Assembly: GCA_905182985.1 (NCBI GenBank)
Contig: CAJJDN010000024.1
Location: 622,925-686,924 of the forward strand
DNA length: 64,000 bases
DNA from: Paramecium sonneborni
Lineage: Eukaryota; Ciliophora; Oligohymenophorea; Peniculida; Parameciidae
Direction: 5' to 3'
This document shows positions 50,999-63,715 of this stretch, piece by piece. Within the stretch, counting starts at the first letter, position 1, and every line of letters begins with the position of its first letter. The notes beneath the pieces were generated by a model. It did no database searches, was not told the DNA's origin, and worked only from the letters and a program-made list of their open reading frames with translations. Made by a program: the position numbers and the translations under genes.

Positions 50999-53900
50999 AT
51001 GAAATAAGAGGACCTAAACTATTTGACTTATGGATCTATTATTTCAATATCACATGTATAGGATGACCATTCTTTCATAACAGCAGATGGTTTTGTCAAG
51101 CGAGCTGTATTTTTAAAGAATTTTGTACTAATATAACATAAATATAAACAAGCATCATGTTGATGTAGTAGATACAAAATAATTAGGGAAAATGAAAAGC
51201 AGGCCATATTATAATACATTATTTTAGATATTTCCAAAATTTACAAACAATACAAAGTAAGAGATTTTAAAGGAGCTAATTGGTGAAGAATAAGAAGAAG
51301 AGAGCTTACCAGCTATATAAAATATTTTAGAAAGCATTCAAAAATAGTTGAAAGTAGATGAAAAAACAATGATATCAAAAGAGCAAGTATAAAGTTTCTC
51401 TCAGAAATTATTATAAGAGTTTAAGTATAATCTTGATACATTTGAAAAAGTAAATATTATTTATAATGAACTTAGTCAAAAGCACATAAAGTTTCATATA
51501 AATCTCAAATTTAATTATTGCATTTAGCATCATCAAAGTTTTTAGCTTGTCATTAGAAAGAAGCTAGAGTGGAAAGTTCAAATTATAGAATTACTTTAGA
51601 TGAATTACCAAGTGATTCATCATTATTTAAGATTTTACCAGCATATAAATATTAGAAAGAAGGAGAATAAGTAATTTATGCAAGTGATATTGTATATATT
51701 GTAAGAGCAATTTCATTTATGAATAAATTAACTTATTTACATGCATCCCAAGAGATGGGAAACTATGGTAAGAGTTAAAAAAAGAGAAAGAGTGATGAAG
51801 ATTTATTAATGTATAAAAATGATAAGGATATTATAAAAAGAGAAGTGAATGCTGCATTAGATGAAGAGAATTAAACTTAATGGAGAATTTCAGTATATTC
51901 AGATTATGTTCCTGAAACATCAGGATTTTTAAAATGTGGTGATGTAATCTGGTTGCATCATTCTGAAACTAATACAACTGTTGCAGCTACTAGAAAAGGT
52001 AAATCTGTTGATTAAAAGAATTTTTAATCATTTAATTTAGTTGAATGGTTAAAAGTTGAAAATGTAGAGTTGAATGTATTGAATGGTTCAACTAAAGAAA
52101 GTTATGATGAATATACAGGAGATACTCATTCTATGTGGATTATTGAATCTGAAATTTATAAAGAAGGAGGAATTGTTTTATTTGATAAAAAATATAGATT
52201 TAAACATTTTACATCTGGATTATATTTATCAGGAACCAAAGATAAATTTTCATTAGAAAAATAAAGAATTCCTTAAACATTATTTTATTTTAGTTAATTA
52301 AGAAATTCTAAAGTTAAAGAAAAATTTGTTAAGAGAGGGAATTATGTTTATATTTGTCACGATAAATAGGTTCCAAATGGTATTAATAATAATAATGAAG
52401 AAAATAGTTTTTGGGTTGATATTCAATATGGAAAAAACTAAAGATTATTTCCAATTCTTCATTAAGAATAACATAAAACTGATCAAAGTGTTTTTAAACT
52501 CTATGCAAGTAGTAGTAATGATGTATGGGAAATTTCATTCGTATTGAGTTGTGCTAAAACACTTACAAATTATCTTGATGATTTATAAAAATTAAAATGG
52601 GAAAATGATGTTTCAGATAAAGAAGTTCTCAAAGATCATTTATTAAAAATTTAAACAACAAAATAATGCATAGAAGATATCAATAATTTTTGTAATAATA
52701 GATTAATTAATTCAACTCCTGAATAAAAATATGGAACTATCAACCCATTTAGATAAAAATTATTAAAAGAATAATACTATATTGATTTATTAGTAAAAAT
52801 TCTAGTTTAATAATTAAAACCTGAAGATTTAATTATTTGGAGTAGAAGATTTATGATTATTTAGATGCAAGATATATAATAACAATAAGAAAAAATGAGT
52901 AATACAGAATAAACTAGTAAAAAATAAGGATTAAAAGATCACGAAATGTTAGCTTATATTGCATATAAAATAAATATGAACCAATCAATTTATACACTTT
53001 TGACTTCGATTTGTAAGTAAAATCCAGAAAATGAGAAATATACTTTTGATTTAATTGGACATTTCTTAGAACACTGTAGATATATACCTGAAGCTATAAA
53101 ATGTATGATTTCAATAATAGGAAACAATTAAGAATTATTAAGTTTATTGTCAGCAAATACGAAAATAGATTAAAATTCAAAAGAATAAGAATATTTTGAA
53201 CCAGACGAAGAAAAATTGTAATTGCGGCATAATAAAATATCAAACAATTTTTTAATTTTTTTTTTAAATTTATTAGAAACAGATGAATAAGCTCATAAAG
53301 CTGATTTTTTAACATTCTTAAGAGAAATGTGTATTTACAATAATTAAGGAATAAATTAAAATTAAGAAGCTATATATAAATTATTGAAGAAGCATAATCA
53401 TAAAAAGATTTAATTAATTAAGGATAAAGAGGATCCAGATAAAATATCATTAAAAGATGGAAAACTTTTGATTCCATTTAAATTATAAAATGATCCAAAA
53501 GAAATGTATTTTATAAATGAGTAATTGTAATTTTATGCTGATGTATCATATGGAAGAAATTATCTTTGGAAATAAGAATTAGAATAATTTTTTAGTAAAG
53601 ATTTTTTATTTCAAAATATCTGGTAAGATGATGGTAATAAAACATATGCAGTACTATAAGCAGCTTTATGTAAGATTGCAATGAGTCTATATATTGATCA
53701 TGATCCGCTTAATAGAGTATAATTACCTAAGTATTGTAATCTTTACAAAAGCATTGATAAGGCAACTGAAGCTAATCAAGTGAATGTTTATACATCTTTA
53801 ATTGAAGATTTATTCAAATACTTATAGGAAAATAAATAATAGATAATTTAAGCACTTGATACAAAAGATAGTGGAGATGACAATAAAGATTATGATGCAA

Positions 53901-56900
53901 TAGATGGAAATGATGAATAGAGTTTATTGATGAATGAATTACTATACAATTCTTGTTAAATGATGTAATTGGTTTTAGAATTAGATGTATTCTCATTTTT
54001 AGATAAAGAATCTAATTTTTTTTATAAGTAGATAATAGATATTGTTATTCATTACTTTTTTTATGATTTTTCTTAATTACCACTTATGAGATGTGTATAT
54101 AAAGTTTAAAAATAAGAAATAACATAAAGAAAATAAAGAAAAGAAGTAAATCCTTTAGGAATAGGTTTAAATTTAGGAGCTAATCTAATAAGTATGGCAA
54201 ATCCTATGAATTTAAATTTGAATATATTTGGATCAGATGAAGAACAAAAATCAGAATCTGAAGATGAAGAATAAATGGATGAAGGTATTGTAGATGATGT
54301 GTAAATGTATACAAATCCTTTGATGAGAGGGTTCATTAAATTAGAAAATGAACTTTAGAATTCATTATCAACAAGAGAAGAAACTGGATCAAACTAATTG
54401 GAAATTAAAATAAAATTAACACTTTGCGATATAATGGATAGATTCTTAGATATGAGATAAAATTATTTAATGTTAAATAGTTTGGCTTTTTTCAAAAAAC
54501 AAATTATTGATAAAATGTAAGAAGCAATTTAATAAATTAAATTACCTAAAGAAAAGGAAGAGTAAATGGCAGGTTTATCAGAAGAAGATTTCAAATTTTA
54601 AAAGATTTTGTTATTTATTTAAAGAAAGACTGATTCAAATTTATTAGGATTATTACCTAACATATCTAAAACAGGTTTAAAAGATGTAGATGAGAAAGAA
54701 GAAAAAGAGGATGCTTTTGGTATAGGAGCATTGAATTTCTTAAATAAATTAGCAGAAACTAAACCAGAATCTGAAGAATTTAAAGTTTTTACATCAAACG
54801 AAATGTTAATATATGATTTGGATTAATATTTTTCTTTGAATTTACCTTAAGAGGATATAAGTAAAATATCTAATCCAATTGGGGTGGTTTTGCCATTTTT
54901 ATTAACTAATTTTTCATAAATTCATGAAGAAGAATTAGAAAAAAGATGTTTAGCAATAATTATGAGATTATTTAATTAGAGAGAGGAACTTTGTAATAAT
55001 CTATTAAAATTATAACTTGTAAGCGATCCATTAAAAAGCAAATTATATGAATTTCTGAGTGAAAAAGTTTAAAGATTAAATCAATTAGTTGATAGATCTG
55101 AAGTATGGCTTGCTGAATATATCAAAAATAATAAAAAAAATGATTTAGAGGAAACTTTAGAAATAATTGATAATTTTAGATAGGGATTTTTTAAAGATAC
55201 TTAAATATCTTCAAAAATAATTTCAGGAACTTAAGATATAGATGGAGAAAAGCAAAATTTAATGAATGCATTAAAAGTCTATGTTCCTATTTTAAATTTA
55301 ATTAGAGATCAATTATAATCTTTGGACTTTCATCTTGAAAATTTAAAAGATCTTTCAAAAAAATAAAGATTAGCTTAATTGTTTATTTATGCATTTTAAT
55401 TTTTAACAAACTTCTGCAAAAATAACTTTGAAAATTAAATCCTATTATCTAATAATATTGGTTATTTTGAAAACATGCATTTAGAAGTAGGATAGATTCC
55501 TTTGATTTGTGAAATATATAAAGATAATCAAAAACTTTTAACATCAATAAATAGAAATGACAGAGTTTTCCATAAATTTGTAGAATTAATTTATCAAAGC
55601 GGAAGAAAAGCATAATTCTTAGAGTTTTTCATGACAATAATAAAGTAAGGAAGTAAATACATTTTTGACAACTAATTACTTGTATTAAATACTTTTCTAG
55701 AAAAAGAAGAGTTATTATTTACAGAGAAGGATTAATTTGTATTTGAGGGTGATATTTAATTGCAACATTCAGATTTATTATCAGATTTGGCATATAGTCC
55801 ACCAATTAATTAACCATTTCTTTATCATGCAAAGTTATTAGATTTATTATTATAATGCACTCAAATTTAAGTTATAGAAGGCGATTAAAAGGATAATTTT
55901 ACAATAAATATAGCTAAATTAAAAAAGAAATTTACAGCTTAATATATAATGTAATTGTTATGTAAAACAGATTCTTTTACAAATAGAAATCCATCTATAT
56001 AAGAGTAAGGATTTGGATTAATAAAAAAATAGTTATGGATTTTTTTTATGCATGTACATATTATTAGTGAGAAAAGTCATAATGTTGGAAAAGAGATTTA
56101 AAATGACCTAATTAAGATTATAGAATTTGAAATGAAAAGATTAGAACATATTTAATTTGATGGATCTTTGTTAAAATATTTTGATTTTTTAATTGATGCA
56201 GTTTTACCATTATTCACAACATATTTGGTTAGAAAAAATATATAAGTTCATTTGGAAGATGATGAAGATGGAAATGATTAAGAATAAAAAGATATTGTAG
56301 CATTATAACAATTTGCTAAAATTCTCTCATCTAAAATATTAAATTTTGGAAAGTATATAACAAGAAAAAGACATGTTTTAAGTTTGAACGAATTTTTTAA
56401 ATATTTTCCATAAACTATAATGGGTAAATGTTGTGCATCTGTTTAAGGTTAATAAAAATAGATAGAAGATCTTGGAGATTATAATAACCTTAGGGATGTA
56501 TTATCAAATATTCAAGCTGGAGCTAATGACAATTATTAAGTAGATCTAAATGAATAAATGATTTAAGAATAAAATGGGGTTTAATAAAATACAGGAGATC
56601 ATCATACACCAAAAACTATATTTTAAAGCAATAATGTTAAATCTAAGATAGGAATTATGTAAGCTCTTTCTTCTAATAAAAAATAAAAAGAAGAATCTAT
56701 AATTGAAGTTGAAGCTGAGAAAGAGGAAATTGAAAAAATATCATATGCTTGGGAAGAATTTATTAATCATTTATGTTTAAGTGAGAAGAGTAAAACTCAT
56801 GTTTAAGAAGAAATGTAAAAATTATCAGAAGCAATCGTTAAATTTGAATAGTATTTTGGAAATCCAAGTGATAAAAATGAGAAAATATTAAAAGTTGAAT

Positions 56901-59900
56901 ATACCTTACTTTTGAAAAAATTTATTAAGTTTCTAAGTTATTCAATCAATAATAATTAAAATAATAAATCTATTATAACCCTTTTAGGAGTTTTGAGGAA
57001 AGTAATAGAAGGAAAACCAAAAGAAGAATAAAAAGAAGAAGTTGAAGCTGAGGGAGAAAATGATGAAATAGAAGAAATGCAAAATTTATTTAATAAATTA
57101 GGAGCTACTAGAATGGTATTAACAGTCTTAAGTGAATCAATTAATCTTGATAGTGAAATGCTACGAAATTTCTTATTGTTTATAAATTCTCTCTTATCAG
57201 GTGGCAATAATAAAGTTTAAAGAACTATTTTTGAATTCATGAAAACTTATCCAAAAAGTGAAGTTATTTTTAGTAGATTAAATAATGTTATTCAAGCTTA
57301 AATAAAATAAATTACTATGAAAGCCAAAGATAAAAAGGCTGAAGAGTAATAGCAACAATTAATGAATCCACTCTAATAATCAGAAGATAATAATATATAA
57401 GAATTAAAATAATAATAAGAATTAGAATTATTATTAACTCAAGTTTTAAAATTCTTACAAAACTGTTGTGAGGGTCATTATTTGGATTTACAGAATTATA
57501 TTCGTTAACAAACAAATTCTAGGAATTCATATAATATGATAAATTAAGTAGCGGAATTACTATTAACATATTATTATAAAGATAAAGCATAATATGAAAA
57601 TATGGTTTTATGTTTAGATACTTTGAATGAATTAGTTTAAGGCCCTTGTCCTGAAAATTAAATAGCAGTTGCAGATTCTAAATTCTTTGAAATAGCCTCA
57701 GATTTATTTGGTTAAAGAAAAGATAAAGATAATGCAAATAAAGCTTAAACTATGGCATCGAATATTAAAACTTCAAAAACATAGAGTAGTAAAATGATGA
57801 CATTCAAAACTTCGAGATATTAAAAACAATAAAAAGGATCAGAGTTAAAAGTTTGGTAAATTGAAAGAATGTAAACAAAATGTTTAATTTTAATATTGTC
57901 TCTAATTGAAATGAGAGAAATATCAGATTCAAATCCAATTATTAAAAGAATTATGAGACACTTAACACCAAGTTTATTATAAAAACATATGGTCAAATGT
58001 TTTGATAAATATGAAAAATAATGTAAAGAAGGTTATTAGATAGAAGTATTAGATAGAATAAAAGAAGATCCAGAATCTGTTAAATAAGATGAAAAAGTAA
58101 AAGAAGAAAAATATTACGAATTAATTCTATAAAAAGGTTTTTATATATATTTTTTAATGTGCTATTACATGGAATCTGAAAGGAATGTTGAAAATTAATT
58201 TGTTTAAATGTATAGAGGTAATACAAGAAAAAAATTAAAATAGGATAAAGGAACATTAGAAGATCTATTATTTGGAGATAATATTGTAGGACAACTAGTC
58301 AGTTTTGTAATGTCTTTTGCAAATAGTTGGATTGATTTAATGAATTAAATTAAAAAAGAAGCCTAAAAATAGATGGCTGGTTAAACTTTGACTTAAGAAT
58401 AATTAGATAAATAAGAAAGAGAAAAAAAAGCTGAAAAAATTAAATTAGTAAAAAAGGCCTTTGATTTTTTTTATAAGAATAGTGCATCTATTGAAGTAAT
58501 TAGAAATAATGAAATTGAAATTGTTTATTTCATTCTTTTACCTTATACACATAATTTACCTAAAGAATAAAAATTAGAATTTCATGAAAATGTAGATAGA
58601 TCATCTACAAAATCAAAAGTTTAATTTTTAGTTTAAGAATCAGAAAGATTAATAGAAATTTGTGAACATGAAGAATAATTAAGAAGAATTTTCTAAAGAT
58701 AAAAGTTTTTAGCTTTATTTGCTAATTATGTGAAATTATGGAAAGATTTGGCATTTTTATTTACATTATTATTGAATTTATTTATCATAGGATCATTTGC
58801 TTAAAATGAAGAAGGAAATAGAATAACTGATTTCAGATTATTTAGAGATGAATAATATTCACCACAACAAACAAGAAATATTTTTTTGATTTGTGGTACA
58901 ATTATGGCTTGTTGTTCTATATTTGTGGTAGCTTTTTTTTTATTTAAGAATGCTCCATTAATAATAAAAAAGGCTTGGAAAACAAAATTGCCTTTTGAAG
59001 ATAAATTTACATATTGGCCAATCTAATTAATTTATAAATTATTTAAATTGTTAGCTGTGCTATTTTACATACTTAAAGAAATAGAAGTTGTTTATTATTT
59101 AGCTTATGGTGCATTAGCTGTTATAGGAACAGTATTACATCCTTTCTTCTTTAGTTTTCATTTAACCGAGATTTTGATTCGTTATCCTACTTTAAAAAAT
59201 GTCATTAGATCTGTTTGGGAACCTAAATAATAATTAGCATTAACATTAGTTCTTTTTGTAATTCTTGTATATGTTTATGGACTTATAGCATATACATTCT
59301 TTTTTGAAGATTATAAAGGAAAATGTTAATCTACATTATTTTGTTTTTTATTCACATTTGATTGGACTTTTAAAGCTAATGGTGGAGTAGGAGGGTATCT
59401 ATCAGATTTAGAAGATGAAAATGTTGTTGATAAATATCGTGTTGGTAGATTTGTATTTGATAACACTTCAAATATTTTCTTAGTTATCATTATGGTTAAT
59501 ATTGTGGCAGGAATTATTATTGATACTTTTGGATCTTTAAGAGAAGAAGAAAGTGATAAGATTAGAGATATTGAAGATAAATGTTTTATTTGTGGAAATC
59601 TTAAAACAATTTTTGATAGATTATCAGACACATCATCGATGGGAGGTGGGTTTGATCATCATATTAAAGTTAATCATTATATGTGGAATTATGTTTTCTT
59701 TATGGCATATCTTAGATATAAAGATCCAACTGATTATACTGGAATAGAATAATTTGTGTGGGAAAAAATATAAAGAAAAGATTTAACTTGGTTCCCATTT
59801 AATAAAGCTAGAGAATTATAAGATCTTAAATAAGATGAAGAAGATGAATCTAAAAAAATAGAACGCATTACTACTGATGTATTATTTATTTATAAATTTT

Positions 59901-60001
59901 AAGATGGGCAGTATAATGGATTAAATGAGATAAGCTAGTCAAATGTTGAATTCGATCAAAAATAGAAAATAATTAATAAATGCCACTAAATAAAATGCTG
60001 A
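50999..60001 (+). CDS. IP3-receptor/ryanodine-type intracellular Ca-release channel, 2982 aa
   Basis: Calcium-release channel of intracellular stores. ATG 50999 (MKQEDLNYLTYGSIISIS), introns 51125-51152 (28 nt) and 51450-51475 (26 nt), stop 59999-60001; 2983 codons. N-terminal ligand-binding-type beta-trefoils (YLTYGSIISISHVQDDHSFI; MIR-like GDVIWLHHSETNTTVAA around 296), a long helical RIH-like middle, acidic linkers, then six membrane helices (about 2560-2850; KDLAFLFTLLLNLFIIGSFA first). Pore loop ANGGVGGYLSD (about 2775-2785; IP3R/RyR consensus GGVGD), followed by the inner helix IFLVIIMVNIVAGIIIDTFG. C-terminal CFICGN...FDHHIKVNHYMWNY is the conserved Cys2/His2 IP3R tail. Length is near that of IP3Rs (about 2,700), far below RyR. 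Expected in alveolar sacs, ER or contractile vacuole. Confidence 0.95.
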
Positions 60002-60017
60002 TTAGTTATGAAAATAA

Positions 60018-61886
60018 TCAAATTAATTATGATTCAAAATATAAAGCTATTTTACTCTTTAATTTCAATTCTGATTTTAAAATTTCAATAAACTCTATTG
60101 AAGAACAATCCAAAACAAATCTTTCAATAAAATTTAATTAATTGAATAAAAAAATTATTTGTTTAATTTCTTCTTCAGATATTTTTATTCCCTTCAAATC
60201 TATAGAAATACGTTTTACTTATTTCAGTTTTTATAGGCCAACACAAAACCTGCTAATATTTACATTTTATGTTCTAATCATTTTAAATCTATTTTTTACT
60301 TATTTAATATAATTGTAATATTCTTTACTTCAGCAAAATCACCCAACAATTATAATAATTTATCAAATATTTCTTAATCTATCTATTAATTATATAGATT
60401 GATTTTGACTGTTAAAATTGGAGATTTCTAAATTAACTCAAGAGTACTTTATAATTACTCTTATGTGATTTTATTAATAGTCAAATAAGTCATTTATTAT
60501 TTTTCTAATTAATTTAAGATATTTGATTAAAATTTAATGATAGCAGTCTAATTAGCCAAAAATTGGAGTTCATTAATATCTGCTCGTTAATGAGGAAACT
60601 ATTTAAGACTCAACATAATTATTTCTGCTATGACATCACTTATCTATATTACAAGCATTAAAATACCCATATTTAAGTTAAACTTAATTTGCAAACTTAT
60701 CTATTTAATTACATTAATGAATTCCCTCCAATTCTTTATTTGAACACAATAAAGCTGCCTTCAAAATACAAACTCCAAAATGCCAACTATCTATCAATTT
60801 TCCATTTAATTATTATTATGAAAATGATTAACTAAATTTCTCAGGAGGATAATAAACAATATCATATTCTTATTCTGTTCTGACAGCATTTCCTTCTAAC
60901 AAATATTTTTCTTTATATTTTTGATTAGGTTCTTGTATCCCTCCTAATTTAACACTATCATTATTGATAAATATTGATGTGGGTAAAATTCTATTTGGAA
61001 ATATATTACGTTTATGTAATTATGTTAATGCTTACAAGATTTTTTATATAATATTTAAAAGTTCCTCTAAATTAAATGGTTTATTTTTATTTTTTCGATC
61101 TTTAATCACATCATCTAAATTTTATCCTTCAAATTCTTCAAAAGAAAAAATCTTTACAGGAGGTTCTCCTCTTGAAAATGAAGGATAGATATCCCCGAAG
61201 ATGTGAGATTTTTTACTTGTTTTTGGTTATTTAACTGAACCAAACATATTATCTACAAAATTCGCTTTAGGTCGTATATAGAATATTGAATTAACCTATG
61301 TAAAAAATGTAAAGTCTAAAATATTTAAATGAGTTTTTAAATATGACTAAAAGAGTTAATCACTATGATTCTACATGACATAAAATTTATGTAAAATTAT
61401 TTTCTTACCATTATTATTGCTATATAAAGTTGTTTTTCCAAATATTGATTTCTTTAGTAATCTTTCTTCTTTGAGATGTTTCATAAAGTCAGATTTTGAA
61501 TTTACCTCTCTTTATAATTCTTATTGTCTTATATTATCAACTCCTTCTTTTAGAAAATCAAGTAATAATTTATTATTAGGAGGAGGTTATTTAAGTAATT
61601 ATTGGAAATATTCCCCTATCATTTACTCCCGTTATTTAATCACTTTATTCTCACTTATAAAAGTCTTTATTAATTTCTTTTTTGGAAATTGAGGAAGCTA
61701 AGTTTAATTAAGAAATACTTAATAATTCATATTGTATTCTTGCATAGCATTATGAAGTTCAAGCAAAAGACTATATCTGACTCGAATATCTCTCTAATCA
61801 AGTGTCATAAGATCGATTATTCGCATTTTATATAAAACATTATCTGTTGTAGTCTCAAAACCCACTATTTTGATTTCATACTACAT
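60018..61886 (-). CDS. PX domain plus pseudokinase-like protein, 605 aa
   Basis: ATG 61884-61886 (MQYEIKIVGFETTTDNVLYK), introns 60628-60652 (25 nt) and 60274-60299 (26 nt), stop 60018-60020; 606 codons. About 1-125 is a PX phosphoinositide-binding domain: IRVRYSLLLELHNAM, QLPQFPKKKLIK (Pro-rich loop) and REQMIGEYFQQLL. After GKKIILHKFYV a kinase-like region follows (FEEFEGQNLDDVI hinge; LLNIIQKILQALTQLHKRNI), but HRD reads as FPNRIL and DFG as GGIQ, so it is catalytically dead. YYPPEKF and DSWHFGVCIL match subdomains VIII-IX. The last ~110 residues resemble leucine-rich repeats (VKNITIILN; VKRISIDLKGIKISEEEIK). Architecture recalls PXK-type sorting proteins. Stop lies 17 nt from the channel gene's stop. 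Confidence 0.85.
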
Positions 61887-62190
61887 TCCTTATGTATTTT
61901 AAAAATTAAAATATTGTATTAATTAGTCTATATATTTATTATTTCAATAATAGAAAACAATTTATTGAATGGACTTTCTATTCATTATTAGATTTTAGAA
62001 TCACTATATTTTTTAACTTTTTTAATATATATATCTTAAAATAGCTCCAAAAATTTTTTATTTTTTAAGAGCATCAAAATTTTACAGAATATTGTCTTAA
62101 TTTTATTATCTAGATAATTTAATTAATTGTAATATTATAATTGAGTATTTCTTGTTTTTTTAAGTGATTTTAATAAGAATTTTATTATTA
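61887..62190. promoter_or_regulatory. Divergent intergenic region
   Basis: 304 nt of AT-rich sequence between divergent genes; both promoters expected. No recognisable motif. Confidence 0.45.
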
Positions 62191-63477
62191 ATGAGTGAAA
62201 TAATTGTCAAAAGAAGAGAATAATTTAGAACAGAAATCCGTAAGTAAAATCTAGAAAAAGAATTTAGTAAGAAAAGATTTGAAAAAAGCAATCTAATTCA
62301 GGATATATATGAATGTAACAATTTAATTGATTTTGAACTTAAATACAAAGATCAAATAGAAAATCAAATTCAGTTAATTCTTCAAAACCCAGACAATTAA
62401 AACATAGAAAAACTCATATTATTAGTATAGCAATTAAGCTCTAAATACAGTGTTTATATAATAGATCATAATATTTATAAAACACTCTAACAAAATGATT
62501 TAGACCTTAATTTGTGTTTGAACTTAATGTGCAATTTGTGTGTTGAACCGACAGTAGTTAAACATATTTTCTCTGATTAGATTTAAAAAGAGAGATTAAC
62601 TTAATATTTAAACATAATTAGTGGCAATTTATTTGAAGAACATAGAAAGCTTTATTGGGAGTTTATGCTAATTCTTTCGAATTCAGCCCATACCCCTTTT
62701 CCATTTCTGAAACAAATATTTTTAATATGTTGTGAAGAGTTGATCTAATGCAGAAATAGCACTACTTAGATGCAAATTCGAATACTTCCCCACTTAATTT
62801 AAAAATATCCATAAGCTAACTAATTCTATTGGGAAGCCTTTAATTCTGCTAATTCAGAAGATAGAAAACCTTGGAAATGCTTGTTACATTTTCTAAAGTA
62901 ACCAAATTCTGATGTTTTTTGTTGTGATTAATTATTATTAGCAATAAACTATTTAGTTTAGCATGCAATTTCTAAAATTTACTATGATTAAATTGTTACT
63001 TTGGAATTAATGTTTGCACTTTAAAGTAACCTTTATAGACACTAAAAAACTATGGTTCGATCTACTAAAATAATGTAAATGATTTTTGAAGAAAATGACA
63101 ATTTTTTTCAATTTATTAGTGACGATCTGATTAAATTACTTAAAATTACATTTGTAGATGGATAAATAGAAATTTTGAAACTCTTAGAAATAATTCTTCG
63201 CAAACGATAACATTTTCTATTATTAATGGATGAATATCAAATAATTGAAATGCTTTTTGATATTCTAAGATAAGATATATCTACAACTATTAATTATGCA
63301 ACTCTAAATTGCATAGCCCTTTCATTATTTTAAAGTACAGAGATGGAAAAATATTAAAGATATTTTTAAAATCATTTTTCTACTTTTAAGGACATTTTAG
63401 AAAGGTTTGTTTATGATACAAATAAATCGGTCTAATAAACTACTGAATATCTCTTAAGAGCATACTTTGAGAAATGA
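62191..63477 (+). CDS. Importin-alpha-like ARM-repeat protein, 428 aa
   Basis: ATG 62191 to TGA 63475-63477, 429 codons with no intron. The N-terminus VKRREQFRTEIRKQNLEKEF followed by KKRFEKSN resembles the importin-beta-binding (IBB) segment of importin-alpha. The rest is helical ARM/HEAT-like (LCLNLMCNLCVEPTVVKHIF; LLHFLKQPNSDVFCCDQLLL; ILKLLEIILRKRQHFLLLMD). The protein is shorter than typical importin-alpha (~520) and lacks the classic repeated WxxxN cargo-binding pairs, so it is a divergent adaptor or relative. Expected role, by family, is nuclear import of cargo with importin-beta. C-terminal ~50 residues may fold over the last repeat. Confidence 0.72.
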
Positions 63478-63715
63478 ATTAATATTTGCATATATATTTA
63501 TATATAAAGATTTATATATATTTAAATATATTTTTTGCAGATTTTATAATTGAATGATTAAAAATTCAAAAAATATACAATATTAATTCATTAGTTTTAG
63601 GGTTTTATATTTTAAAAAAGAGAATTCATATTCTAATCTAACTATTAATTAATTAATGATTAGTTGTAAAGTAAATTGATATGAGGGTTTTGAGTTATTT
63701 AAGAAGGTTAGGGAT
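63478..63715. other. Intergenic region at the right end
   Basis: 238 nt of AT-rich DNA after the importin-like stop. Contains TA-rich runs and a single TTTTAGGGTTTT word, not a telomeric array. Confidence 0.5.

Noticed and set aside
59326..59631. 101-codon minus-strand ORF
   Set aside because: Antisense to the pore region of the calcium channel, which is conserved on the plus strand.
61376..61376. ATG giving a PX-less 435-aa version of the pseudokinase gene
   Set aside because: The same frame runs upstream without TGA into a good PX domain starting at 61886, and the longer model is complete.
61417..61692. 91-codon plus-strand ORF
   Set aside because: Antisense to the PX domain of the 60018-61886 gene.
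63590..63615. TTTTAGGGTTTT considered as a telomere
   Set aside because: Single occurrence inside the sequence with coding DNA beyond it; Paramecium telomeres are tandem G4T2/G3T3 arrays.
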